DNA of 64,000 bases. Origin: Cymbomonas tetramitiformis (Eukaryota; Chlorophyta; Pyramimonadophyceae; Pyramimonadales; Pyramimonadaceae). Both the position numbers and the translations under genes were made by a program. This document shows, piece by piece, positions 30,666-41,900 of this stretch (its first letter is position 1; each line of letters starts with the position of its first letter). Where the stretch lies: positions 62,001 to 126,000 of the forward strand of contig LGRX02035200.1 in assembly GCA_001247695.2 (NCBI GenBank). Reading direction: 5' to 3'. The notes beneath the pieces are model-generated. The model saw only the letters and a program-made list of their open reading frames with translations, did no database searches and was not told the origin of the DNA.

Positions 30666-32695
30666 CATCGGTCATATCCTTGACAAGTTACAAGGTAAGG
30701 TAAGGTAATTTGCTTAGGTCCTAAAACATAACTCTATGACGGTCCAATTTCCCCAGAAAATCGATACCATTTCTGACCCAGTCCCGTAGACTTCACGGTG
30801 CACGCGACTGCGGTCCACAGGCTGTCACCCCACTATTCTGCCACCCCTTCACCCACCACCCCTTCGGGTACTTGTAGGCATGCCTTGAGGGATATTTGGC
30901 TAGCTCGCACGCCCTTAGACCTCAAGGGAATCTCATAGAACAGGGGATATATATATATATATATGTGCACTGTCACTGTGATACGGAAAAGGCAGGCGTG
31001 TCAGGCTGGTAGAGTCTAAAGTCAGATTAAACTGAAAGATAATTGAGTTTAAGCTGGCGGACGGACCGTGACACACAAGCGGAGCAAACAGCAGGCACTG
31101 CAAGTGGCATCTGAGCAGGCGAGGGGTGACACAGGGCACCACAGACCTCCCCCCTTATGGGGAGTGAAAGTCAGTGTTCCCATGAGAATCACTTGACAAC
31201 CGCCCCTCCGTTCAGCCCCCCACCGGCACCAGACCTCTTCCCCCAGATATATGCATAACTATTTGCTTTTGCTGAAATTTCGACCTATCTTTAGCTAATC
31301 GGCATGCAAATTATCCCAAGGGACCTAATTGACCCCTGCGCACTGAGATATGGCCATGGGGCCCTTGGTATAGCTCGCACAATGCAGCGGCTTCACTGCC
31401 TACTGTATGCGGTACAGTACAGTACCCCGGAGGTATAGCCAACTCAGAGAAGCGAGAGAAGGGCCAGAGAAGACTCAGAGAAGGATTCAGTTCAATACCT
31501 GCCTGGTAAGGATTTTTTCGACAGTGACTATCGATAGACGATGGCGCCTCGATAGTCAATATGAAACTTCCTCCGCTCGTCGTCGTGGTCGTCGACATTG
31601 ATCACGATTTGGCTCTGGCCCACATTTTTTTTAAATTGACCCAATTTTTTTTTTTTTGAAATTTTTCCTAAAGTCACCTAAATTTTTCCTCCCTTTTTGA
31701 AAAGGCCCCTAAAATTTTCCTAAATTTTTTTCAATAATTAGCCGATCTCGCGGGCCCCATACACGCCCAAACCGGTTCGCTGAGACGCGGAGACGCTTGC
31801 CCTAGGCCCCTATTTCTTTTGCAATCACCCAAATTGGCCTAAGAACCTATTTCATACTACTTTGTTCAGCTTGGCAACTTATTGGCAACCTTCAGACCTG
31901 TAAAACCTATATGAAATATGATCGATAACAGGTTTCAAGACTAATTAAACCGGTTCTGAGACTACGACACGCAATAGGTTTTGCTTAGGCATCACAATTG
32001 AGGTTTGGAGGGGCTACCTTGCTTGTCGGTGCAAGGGCAACAAAGGCAATGCAGGTGGACAGGGCGCAAGCCTGTTTCACCATCGAAATCCTCTCTGCTA
32101 CGAGAGATAGGACAGGCATTCCGAATGCTGAGAACTCTCAACGGATGGCCTCACTTTCACAATTTGACTGCCTTGAAGATACTTGATGAGAAGATCAGAA
32201 CTTGAATTGCGGTGGTAATGCGGTATCCGTCTGTGTCACGTCTCACGTCGACGTGTAAAGTATGGGAATGACAGCAGCCATCGCGATCGCGGAGACATAT
32301 TCGATATCCCGCCCATATTTTTATTCTATTTTTTTACATCTTCTAATCAAATTTTGACTTATTTTGAAGAACGCACCCAAATTTTGATCAAATTTTGAAA
32401 AATTTTTCAGGCCAAAAACTCGCCCAAATTTTTAATCAAATTTTGAAAAATCCTGGCCAGTGCCAAATCACGATACAAGCGATGGCAGCCGAGTGTCTCG
32501 ACGCGAAACCACATATTTCCACAACGAACGCCAACGTCCACATCGTTGAGTTCGTTTCCAGTCTGATAATTCATATTCACGGTCAAGGTCAACTACTGTA
32601 CCATACTTACCATACTTGGCAGATATTACTCGTGTTTCTATTTTATCTTACCACCTCCGCAGTCTTCCTTTTTCCAGCAGACGCACGGTTACCTC
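30666..32695. other. Spacer, no gene seen
   Basis: Includes a short TA run (30948-30964), a poly-T patch (31625-31660) and AAATTTTGATCAAATTTTGAAAA-like low-complexity DNA at 32340-32450. Small ORFs overlap on both strands without coding character. Confidence 0.45.
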
Positions 32696-34035
32696 ATGGT
32701 TAACTCTCGCCAAAAAAGAACCGCAGCCGACGACGACACGAAGTTCCTAAACCCCATCAGCCAGCGTTGCGAGCGTTGGGGGCACACCGTGTCTTTCGAA
32801 ACCGTGCAACATTTTGCCTTTGAGGGCAAAACAGATGGTAGCTTCCGCTTTTGGCTTCTGTTGCGTCCTGCCCAGGGAAGATATCTTCCGTTGAGCTGGT
32901 ACGGCCCCAAATCAAATTTCCCTTCGGCCCGCCTTCGGTCCGCCCGGTCCAAACTACAAAATCCTCGAAAATTTTAATCTTAAGTATGGGAAAATCCAAA
33001 AATCGTAAAATTTTCATCAAAATTTTAGAAGTTTGCGCCAAATTGGTTCGGCCCCAAAGCAATTTCTCTTTCGGCCCCTCTTCGGCCCGGGCCTCATTTT
33101 GGCGACTCGGTTCGGCCCGGGGCCGGCCAATCGGGGTAAGATATCTTTCCTGGTCCTGCCATTATCGGATGGCCTGTCGCCGTTTTATTGAAAGACGCGC
33201 ACCAGTCACGTGGAGCAACTGTGAGGTGGCATGTTGGCCATTTCTTCGAACCTGAAGACGAAGATGATCAACAAGTACTTTGGGGATGGGTACGCGACGA
33301 GGACAACAGAAAGAACAACTACGTTTCTGGCGTGAGCATCTTCCCCAACCAGTCGGCATTCACGAAGGCTGGCTCCCCACGCTTGGGGATCAGGTTTACT
33401 GATGGAACGTACGCGAGTTACAGCTTCAAGGAGCTGGAACCTCAACTTGGCCATACTGAATTCGTCTTGCTCGACAAAACTAAGGTGCCATGCTCTACAC
33501 TTCCGGAATACTAAGATGTGACATATTTTTCCGCAGCGCGTTTTAGTGTTTTCACCACAACCGTATTGCATGATCTATAGAATTATGATTTGCTAAGCTT
33601 TGGCATCATTGCGTGGTACCATGGGGATGTCAGTTGGTAGTGCAGGGTTTGTCGCCCTTCCAATACCGGAATGAAGTGGCGCAAGCTGAAGCACAGGTGC
33701 GCGAAGCTCAGGATCGGATTGCCCAACTGGAACAAGACTTGGCCAAGGTGCGCAAGGAATTCGCTGCTAGCGAGGAAGAGTTGCGACGAGTTCAGATTAG
33801 AGAGACCACCCTCATCGGCCAATTGCGCACTCGTACCACACCAGTGACACCCAGTGCCCAAACTGGGCATACACTGCATTATTGTACTCAATGTGGGAAA
33901 TCATCACAGGATGTAGGGTTCCCCGACCAGAGTAGGACGCGCATGACCAACCGATGCAAGCTGTGTGCCCAAAAGGTGGGGGGGATGGCAAAGGCCGCGT
34001 GCACAATCCCCAAAAAACGTAATAGGAATGAGTAG
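32696..34035 (+). CDS. Unrecognised gene with coiled coil and CxxC pairs, interrupted by an hAT element
   Basis: Exon pieces 32696-32872 and 33161-33484 are in one frame once the 280-bp element and one copy of its 8-bp duplication are ignored. A GTGCCA donor at 33485 and a GTGCAG acceptor at 33645 lead in phase to 33646-34035, about 297 residues in all. The first part has a basic start (NSRQKRTAADDD). The middle has WHVGHFFEPEDEDDQQVLWGW and a strand-rich stretch that could be a Tudor/BAH-like fold (inference). The last exon has a 50-residue coiled coil (QVREAQDRIAQLEQDLAKV) and paired CTQC and CKLC, possibly one zinc site. Function unknown. With the insertion in place the reading frame runs into element sequence, so the gene is disrupted unless the element is spliced out. 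Confidence 0.45.
32873..33152. mobile_element. hAT-type miniature element (280 bp) inside a coding exon
   Basis: The ends CAGGGAAGATATCTT and AAGATATCTTTCCTG differ by one base. The flanking 8-mers GTCCTGCC are identical (32865-32872 and 33153-33160). Its interior has the same GGCCCGGGGCC/TTCGGCCC words near the ends as the element at 24636-24926, so they belong to one family. Confidence 0.92.
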
Positions 34036-34039
34036 GGGA

Positions 34040-34340
34040 CGTGTATTGCCGGGTGACGGACCCTCTTTGCAGCCGTGACGATGCCATACCCCTCCCGTGA
34101 CGGCACCTCGTGTGCTGTAACGTCCCAACCCTGAAACATATGCCCACCCTATCACAAAGGGTGCCCTCCCTTCCCTACCCATCCATGCTAGGGTATGCGC
34201 CCCGTGCACCTCACTCACCTCCTAAGGGTGTTCAACATGCCAAAATGACGGGTGATAGACCCTCTTTGCAACCGTGACGATGCCATACCCCTCCCGTGAC
34301 GGCACCTCGTGTGCTGTAAAGTCCTAACCCTGAAACAGAT
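34040..34340. repeat. Duplicated segment of about 85 bp
   Basis: GACCCTCTTTGCA(G/A)CCGTGACG through CACCTCGTGTGCTGTAA occurs at about 34058-34135 and again at 34258-34335 with very few changes. Confidence 0.85.
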
Positions 34341-34434
34341 TTACATCATTAATGGGCCCACATTATGTATGGTGTACACACTTTATTGTGAAAGGGGTAT
34401 TTGAGATGTGTGTGCACGTTGCGTATTTTTGAGC

Positions 34435-35235
34435 ACATGAAAGGTGAGAGTGCTACCGGTCATATGTCGAAGATTTGGTTTGATTCCATTGTGCATTGAG
34501 TTGGAAAAGTCGAACATTAAGCACCTATGGAATGAGCCACCCAGCCCAAAACCCTGCTCAGCCGCGGTGAACTACGAGAGCTCATGGCGTTTTATGGGTC
34601 CATACTACTCAACATATGAAAGCTAAGAGAGGTACCTTTCGCTTGCCGGAGATTTGGCCTGATTCCGTTAAGTATGGAGTCGGAAACGTGCAATCTTGTG
34701 ACCCTATGGAATGTGCCACCCAGCCCAAAACCCTGCTCAGCCGCGGTGAACTACGAGAGCTCATGGCGTTTCATGGGTTCATACTATTCAACATATGAAA
34801 GCTAAGAGAGGTACCTTTCGCTTGCCGGAGATTTGGTCCGATTCCGTGAAGTATGGAGTCGAAAACGTGCAATCTTGTGACCCTATGGAATGAGTCACCC
34901 AGCCCAAAACCCTGCTCAGCCGCGGTGAACTACGAGAGCTCATGACGTTTCATGGGTTCATACTACTCAACATATGAAAGCTAAGAGAGGTACCTTTCGC
35001 TTGCCGGAGATTTGGCCCGATTCCGTTAAGTATGGAGTCGAAAACGTGTAATCTTGTGACCCTATGGAATGAGCCACCCAGCCCAAAACCCTGCTCAGCC
35101 GCGGTGAACTACGAGAGCTCATGACGTTTCATGGGTCCATCCTATTCAACATATCAAAGCTGAGAGGGATAACTTTCGTTTGCCGGAGATTTGGCCCGAA
35201 TCCGTGAAGTATGGAGTCGGAAACGACCTTATGGA
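34435..35235. repeat. 179-bp satellite, about 4.4 copies
   Basis: ACATATGAAAGC starts at 34612, 34791 and 34970, and a variant at 35149: exactly 179 bp each. Units contain GCTTGCCGGAGATTTGG, CTATGGAATG, CACCCAGCCCAAAACCCTG and GCCGCGGTGAACTACGAGAG. Copies at the two ends are more diverged than the central ones, as expected for unequal exchange. No protein is coded. Confidence 0.95.
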
Positions 35236-35511
35236 ATCAGCCAAACACTTTGCAAGCACACGGAAGGGCTAGAAGATACGCCTGAAGATATAAAAGAACT
35301 CTGGTTACCTTAGCGACGAACGCGAGAATCTTCGACGGACGAAAAGGCTACAATTTGAGTCCTCGTTTGCCTTGTTCCATTGATTATGCTAGTTGGGAGC
35401 AAAGGATGAAATCTAGTTGAACGCGCGCGCGAAGGTGTGGACCGCTTTTGAAGAAAGCATTAGGCCCGAACATATAAGAACTCACAATATTGTAAAAGTT
35501 CGAGTGTATAA

Positions 35512-35757
35512 CAAGGCTCTACATCGATATTTCCGATACGAACCGATACTATCGATATATCGTATTTATCGCCGATTATCGGATTGCAATGTCTAACTAT
35601 CGATTGTGCAGGTTGTGGTGTTCCATATTGAATTTATAACAAATTGCATATAAATGTCCAAGTAATCGATTATTTATCGATTGTGCCGATTATCGATACC
35701 GTTTTTCGGATATCGGATTGTATCGATACCGAAAAACCAAACCGATATAGAGCCCTG
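35512..35757. mobile_element. hAT-type miniature element (246 bp)
   Basis: The right end reads inward CAGGGCTCTATATCGGTT and the left end CAAGGCTCTACATCG. The exact 8-bp duplication GTGTATAA lies on both sides (35504-35511 and 35758-35765). The interior is rich in ATCGATA/CGATATCGG words. Confidence 0.85.
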
Positions 35758-36605
35758 GTGTATAATAGGTGCAAGGAAGAATCATGTTTGGTAGTCTCGC
35801 ACGCTGCAGTTGAAAAATCAAGATGATATACAGCAGTCGTAAAGTGCTTCCAGACAGCGAAAATGCTTTCGGTATGAAGAAAAAGGTGGTGAAATGACGG
35901 CCTCATCCGATGACTCATGGCTCTCCTCTGGCTTGCGACCCGTTGGGAGAGTGTCACACGACATCGACAGTCGACAGTCGACATCGACAGTCGAGTGTCG
36001 AGTGTGAGTGTCGACGACACGCCCGAAGAAGCATGCTGAATTTGCTGATGCTGTTCTCTCGAGTCTTCTTCGCTCCTCTCTGCACCTCTTCCCAGTAGAT
36101 CGTTGGGATCTCCCCATCGATCTGGCGGCCCACAGCGTCCGTCGGCCGAAGTTCTTCTCTGAGTCGCTTCTCTGGCGTTCCTATACAGTACATACCCTCC
36201 AAAGTTGGAGGGCAGATCGTCATAGAGATAAAGAGCAGATCAGCAGAGGTAATACGTATTTTTCAAATCTGCGATTCAAATTTTCAAATCCTTGAGATCA
36301 ACAGATCAACAGATGATACCAGTTTGAGTTTCGAGGTTGTCGATAACTCGGTATCAGCATCTGGTCACTCGTCTGTGACTGTTTTTCTCTACTAACCTAG
36401 GAAGACACAAGATTGAAGATACATAAACATATATCATTTAAAATCACAATTACTGATATCCGAAGCGCGAAAGAAACAGTTGAAACAACAGTCAAAGTCA
36501 AAAGTTCCTGTTGACCTGTGTTCCCTCTGTCAAACCTCCCGTACGCCATTTCTTCCGAAGTGATCAACTGTTGACTACTTGCGCCATACGTATATATTGT
36601 CGAGC

Positions 36606-37737
36606 ATGGCAGCTGTTGAACCCTCACAACTTCTCCCAACCCCCGAGGGCCCAATGCAAACGACGTTGGTCGCATCCGCCCCTGCAAAAGTTTCTCAATA
36701 CTATCCCAATCGAAGCGCGGCACTGGGTTCCGATGTCTTGCAATTAGTTTCCGGGAAGGTGTTCAATCTATCAGAGGCGCACTTAACCCTGTCGAAAGAT
36801 GAAGACGTCACTATGGAGATATTTACGGCTTGCTTACAAAGGATACGCCAGCTCGAAGCTCAGGTGTCAACGGCCACGGTTGAAATAGACTCTTGGAAGC
36901 GTAAACGGTCAGAAGCAGCAACATCGACAAATGCCTCGAAGCAGCAGAAGCTGGATGTAGCGTCTGGAACGAGTGTCAGTAAAAAGCAAGTTGACATGAT
37001 TCTGAAGAAAGTCGTGACTGGCGCAAAACAAAGCTTGAAGGGTGTGAAATTTTTCCCTGGTTGGGACTCCACTGCACGGTACGACCCGCACTTGCTGCAA
37101 TTTCCACTTCACCCGATTTCTGCTGACATCCGCTCCCGTACTCCTTCGCCAGGGAAGCGAAGGTTTCAGATCTTGTTTCTAAGGCTGAGTTCGAGACCGT
37201 ATTTAAAGGCGGCAAACTTATTCAGCCAACACCCGAAAACAAACCGAAGTCCCAGGTACGGTCTTTCTTGGCAAAACACCTTAACCACCTTTGGTATCCT
37301 TTCCGGCGAAAGTGCGCTCCGTCTGTAATCGGAACGAGCCCTAGCCTTTGTGATCGAGGTGTCAGCCTAACCGTTCAGCATACTCTATTCCGAAAATTTC
37401 GAATATTCGTACGACTTGTTGTTGTTCACAGCGTGTGCTTTATGGTCAGGTGACAATCAAGGAGTACACTGGGGAAGCGATCGTCGAGCTGCTTGGTGCA
37501 AGCGCTAAGAATCTCAAAGGCGAGCTCTGGCAAAAGGGAGGAGCCCCTACTCGGGGTTTCGGATTCTTTGGAGGCGGGGGTGGCTTCTCAAAAGGTAAAA
37601 AACTTGGCAGTGTTCCTCTGGACATCACCGTCATGAAGGTCACCTATAGCAACGCATCTCAGCAGCTTTCGATTGCACTCTCCGTGACCAACTCAAGTGG
37701 CGGCGGAAGTTGTGGTTATGACAGTGACGACTTCTAA
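36606..37737 (+). CDS. Unrecognised three-exon gene with coiled coil and Gly-rich tail
   Basis: The exons 36606-37079, 37153-37257 and 37432-37737 join in phase (GTACGA donor with GCCAG acceptor, GTACGG donor with CACAG acceptor), giving about 295 residues. The start at 36606 (MAAVEPSQL) is the first methionine after a stop-rich leader. Residues about 55-110 form a short coiled coil (ACLQRIRQLEAQVSTATVEI) followed by a basic patch (WKRKRS). A GFGFFGGGGGFSKGKK stretch follows in the last exon, and the protein ends acidic (YDSDDF). I do not recognise a family. It is not obviously transposon-derived. Confidence 0.5.
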
Positions 37738-38974
37738 ATCCGTGCTCTAAGAGGATTGGCCGTCAAAGCCAAAGTGGTTGTTGCAGTAGTGGAAGCGACG
37801 TGTTTGGATAACCAGAGAAGCCCACGCATGTCGCGAGGGAGGCCTCATTTGGATTCGTGAAGTGTTATAACGTGTTTCATGGTGTTGCACCTTGGCAAAG
37901 GAGATGCATACGGTATAGTTTTTGTAAGTACATATCTGTAAATATTAATATTTGAAATAATTGCGCCGTTCAAACTTGTCATTTATCATGTGTATGTTTG
38001 TATAGTTGTGTCTACCATGGGTATACCAAAGTTAATCACAACCTGCAAGAGGACTACATCTGTATGATGAAAAACATAACCTACTTCTTTGGAGGGTATG
38101 TTGGGGAACTTTTCGTAGCAACTTATGCCTCGAGGGAACTGTCGTTCGACTTTCGAAATCCACGTACATTTTTCAGTCGGGACATCGGAATGGAGATCCT
38201 AACATCAGAACAAAATATGTAATCTACATATAATTCAATGCCCAAAGTTAAACCGGCGCCCTATCTAGCCGGGCATTCCGATGCAATATATTGCGAGCGG
38301 CGATCGCGCCCGCGCCCGCAATTGTAGCGTAATGCGGGTTGCTCCGGGCATCCGCTTAATTTGGGATTAAAGTTCATAGGCTATAACATACCGTGTTGAG
38401 ATCTGCTCGGGCAGCCTTCCGGTCCGAGAGTCTCTGTCAGGGCGCTTATCCGATTGCTATAAGGATGCGTGATAGCGATTGTCCGATTGTGAATGTGTCA
38501 CAAGCTCACAACAGGCTGTTATATAGCCTTATCCCGTAAGCCTGGCCGTTCGGGCTATGCTCTTTGCTTTAGCTTATATTAGGGTGAGTCCGTTCGTTAT
38601 ATATCAATGATATTTAGGGGTCTGCGACGACGAGTCGTAATGCTATTCAACATGATGCTGCATTGTTGATATATTCGCATTAGGTCGTGGACCCACTGCA
38701 CGCCGCATTTGTTCGCAATTGTGGGTTTCGTTAGTCGGTGACGACGACATCCAATTTTTCGTACAGTCGCACGGTTGTATGTCGCTTCCCTTATCTGGTT
38801 GTTGCTGGCATCGTATCAATACGCTCTATTGAGTATACCGAATACGCAACGAACCTCTGTGTCCGTGAGGGAGTGCAATCTTGCATCACCTGGGATAATA
38901 ATGCCTGTTACAACCCCATCGGCGAGAGGACCCTTAATAAACATACAACTATCACCGTTCGGAAAGTCCGCTAA
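37738..38974. other. Intergenic region between convergent genes
   Basis: The 3' flanks of the 36606-37737 gene and of the large minus-strand receptor gene meet here. TGTAAG/TGTAAAT words, the usual green-algal polyadenylation signal type, occur at about 37924 and 37939. No further gene was supported. Confidence 0.4.
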
Positions 38975-41900
38975 TCATGTAGAGTTTCGATATCGCGCAC
39001 TATGTTGCATGGCAAGTTTTGGGTTGTTCAGTTGCGTGTTGAATATTGGATTCATCCGGAAAGCGTTGCCATTGGCGCCCACGGAATCAGACATTATCGT
39101 GGGGCTCGGCTGCAGGTTCGGCGGAACATTCGGCTTGCACTCTTTAAGCTGACCAGTATAAGGGTAAGAGGCGTGGTGAAGATTCCGTCGTACAGCCAAG
39201 CTGTTCATATTTTTGGCACTGTGGTCACCACTCCCGCCACGTGCAGTCTTGGAGCAAAGTTGCCAACCAACAAACATGAAGAACACCGCGTACACCATCA
39301 AGGCAGGCCACAGCAAAAGGTGCCCTATCAATTCATGACTATGCTCATTCTCCTCCTCTTGGCACACCAGGACAATGCCCAGCAGCAGGCTATAATATAG
39401 CTGCATTAAGGTGATAGTGGTGAAAACATGAACAACATGTGACGTCTCTGGGTGTAGACACAGATTCAAGGAGATGGTGACGAAACAGATAGAGGCGCCC
39501 AAGACTAGCTGGGCGAGTCTGTGCTCTTGAAGATATAGAAGCACGCTTGTTAGCAGCAATTTGCGCATCAAATCAACAATCTCATACCACCAGATCTCCA
39601 CGTGATAGGCTTTGAAGATGAAGCCAGCTCTCATCAGGGCCCGCATCTCTGATCTGCTCCAACGGCTCATGAGAGAGGACGATGTGTCACTGAGCAATCG
39701 TTGGGAATCTAAATCGCTAATTTGGGTCCAGGATATCCACACAGAAAACCGCACATCTCCATGACGAGCTGCAAACCAGCGCACTAACTGATCAATCAGC
39801 ACCTCACGTTCTCCACCAATCAGCACTTCACGTTCCCCACCACTGCTTCCTTTCCTGCTCCCACCATCATCCACGGAAGCAGCCGTGACAGCATCGAAGG
39901 CATTGCCGCTATCAGACATCTCCTGAGAATTAGCACAGGTGTGCCCATCCTGTTGCTCCGTCTTTACATCCCGAAGGCATCGCTGGGGGCCATCACTGAA
40001 ACCGGTCTGGCCGGTTGCATTTCGGAAGCTTCCAGAACCTATATTGCTCGCCATTGCATCTTTCATCTGTAGCAATGCCTCCTCATGAGGGCGGAGTAGC
40101 CCTGCTCGACATGCCAGACTGGATAGCTCTTCGACGGTAACCTTTTGCAAGTTAAGAAGTGGATCGAGGTGTTCCATTGTCGTGCTGCGGGTTGGATCAA
40201 GCTTCTCACAGGCGAGGTGGAGGAGCCAAGCTCGACGCTTGATGCGAGCGAGCTGTGGCACACGATACCAAATCAGAAGGCAGGCAAAGAGTGCTGGAAG
40301 GCCGACTGGATACAGTACCACGCCGAGGATAGCGAGGGGCAGGTATTCGCGATGCTTCCCAACCCAGCACTGCACGTGGAGGTCCACTTCCAAAAAATAG
40401 TCGTCGTACACCGCAATGCAGTGAAAGTATGATAGCATTCGCGAGCTGACAGCAATGTACGACACGTAGAGCAGAAAAAATACCGTCCGGATGCAGAAAT
40501 ATTTGTAAAAACCTGCGGTCACGCTTAGCGGCCGCAGGTGTGCCCTGCGCCATCGGATGAAGTAGCTGATCGCCGCCAGCGTGAACAGGCACACGATTAT
40601 CGCGAAGGGTACTGCAATGCACAGTGTGTGGATCTGAAAGAAGTCCATGTGCGCAAGACTGCACCGGATGCTAGCGAGCGTAGGCACATTTGAAATGCGG
40701 AAGTTGAAGACCATGAGGAACTGGGTGAAACCGCGGAATGGTTGTGGCCACGAGACATCGTACACAACGCTGAATGACCCCAACACTTGGCTGAAGCTAA
40801 AGAGGATGCTGATTAATTGTTGCACATCGGTTGTTGTGTCAGAGTTGACACCCTCAGAGCCAGTGCTGCTTGCACCTGCCGCCTCTTCACTGGCGTCAGT
40901 ATTCCCACCATCAGTCCTAGTCACTGCTGTGCCATCCACGTAATCGGCTTTCAACACGGTGGCGGCCATGCGCTTGGTCAGAATCTCGTCTCGGGAGCTG
41001 GACACTCGGGCGTATGTGCTGCCGGCAGTGGAGCACTCTGAGCCCGGTCTCTGTTGCCAACCCGTTCCGGTGGGCGTCGGCGGGGCATCATGATTCCTCC
41101 CGTCACCATCGGTTTCCTCTGACTTCTCTCCCACAGCCGCAGCATCAGCGTTGCCGTCTGAATCAACGGCGCCCGTCCACCGTTCATCCATGCGGTGACA
41201 ATCCCCGTCGGACCAGTCCTCAGAAACAGGAGCACCGTGCGCCGCGTCTTGCGGCGACGGATCCTCTGGGACTGATGCACGAGATGAGCGCTGCGCTAGT
41301 GCTGCATCGAGTTCATGCTTATTGCCCGGCACGTTAGGCCACTCCGAGTCGTCTTGTTGGTCTTGCCCCACCCCCGGGCTGTTTGTCCCCCTCCGCCTCA
41401 CTGCTTGCGTCACTGCCAGAGCCAAGTTCAGATTTGCCTTGAGAAGGCTCTGCATGCGGGCCGCGCTTCTGCTCCGAGCTTCCCGTGCCACGGAGGCTGC
41501 CAGGCTCTTGAGCTGACGCTCTGCGTCATGGTAGAAAGGGCGCTGGAGCCACCCGGCCGCAATCAGCAGCATCGACAGTACAACCGGCAGCCATGCCAGC
41601 GCCGTCACCTGCACGTTCTGGTCCTTGGTGTCGCATTCATGGCAGAGGCCATCACCTGGCTCAAGCACCCAGCCACGTATGCAGGCCCCACAGAGCACCC
41701 CATCGTGGCCAACCTCGCACACGCTGAGCTCACCGTCATCCAGGCTCTCCTCCACCCATACGGCACTCTGATTGAACGTCAATGAGGCATCGCGGCTGCT
41801 GAGAGCAGCCTCCCCCAAACAAACATCAGTGGGGCTGCACTCGTATAACTGCGTGCGATTGAAGCCATCTCGCCAATAGCCTGGAAGCCCTCGGATCTTC

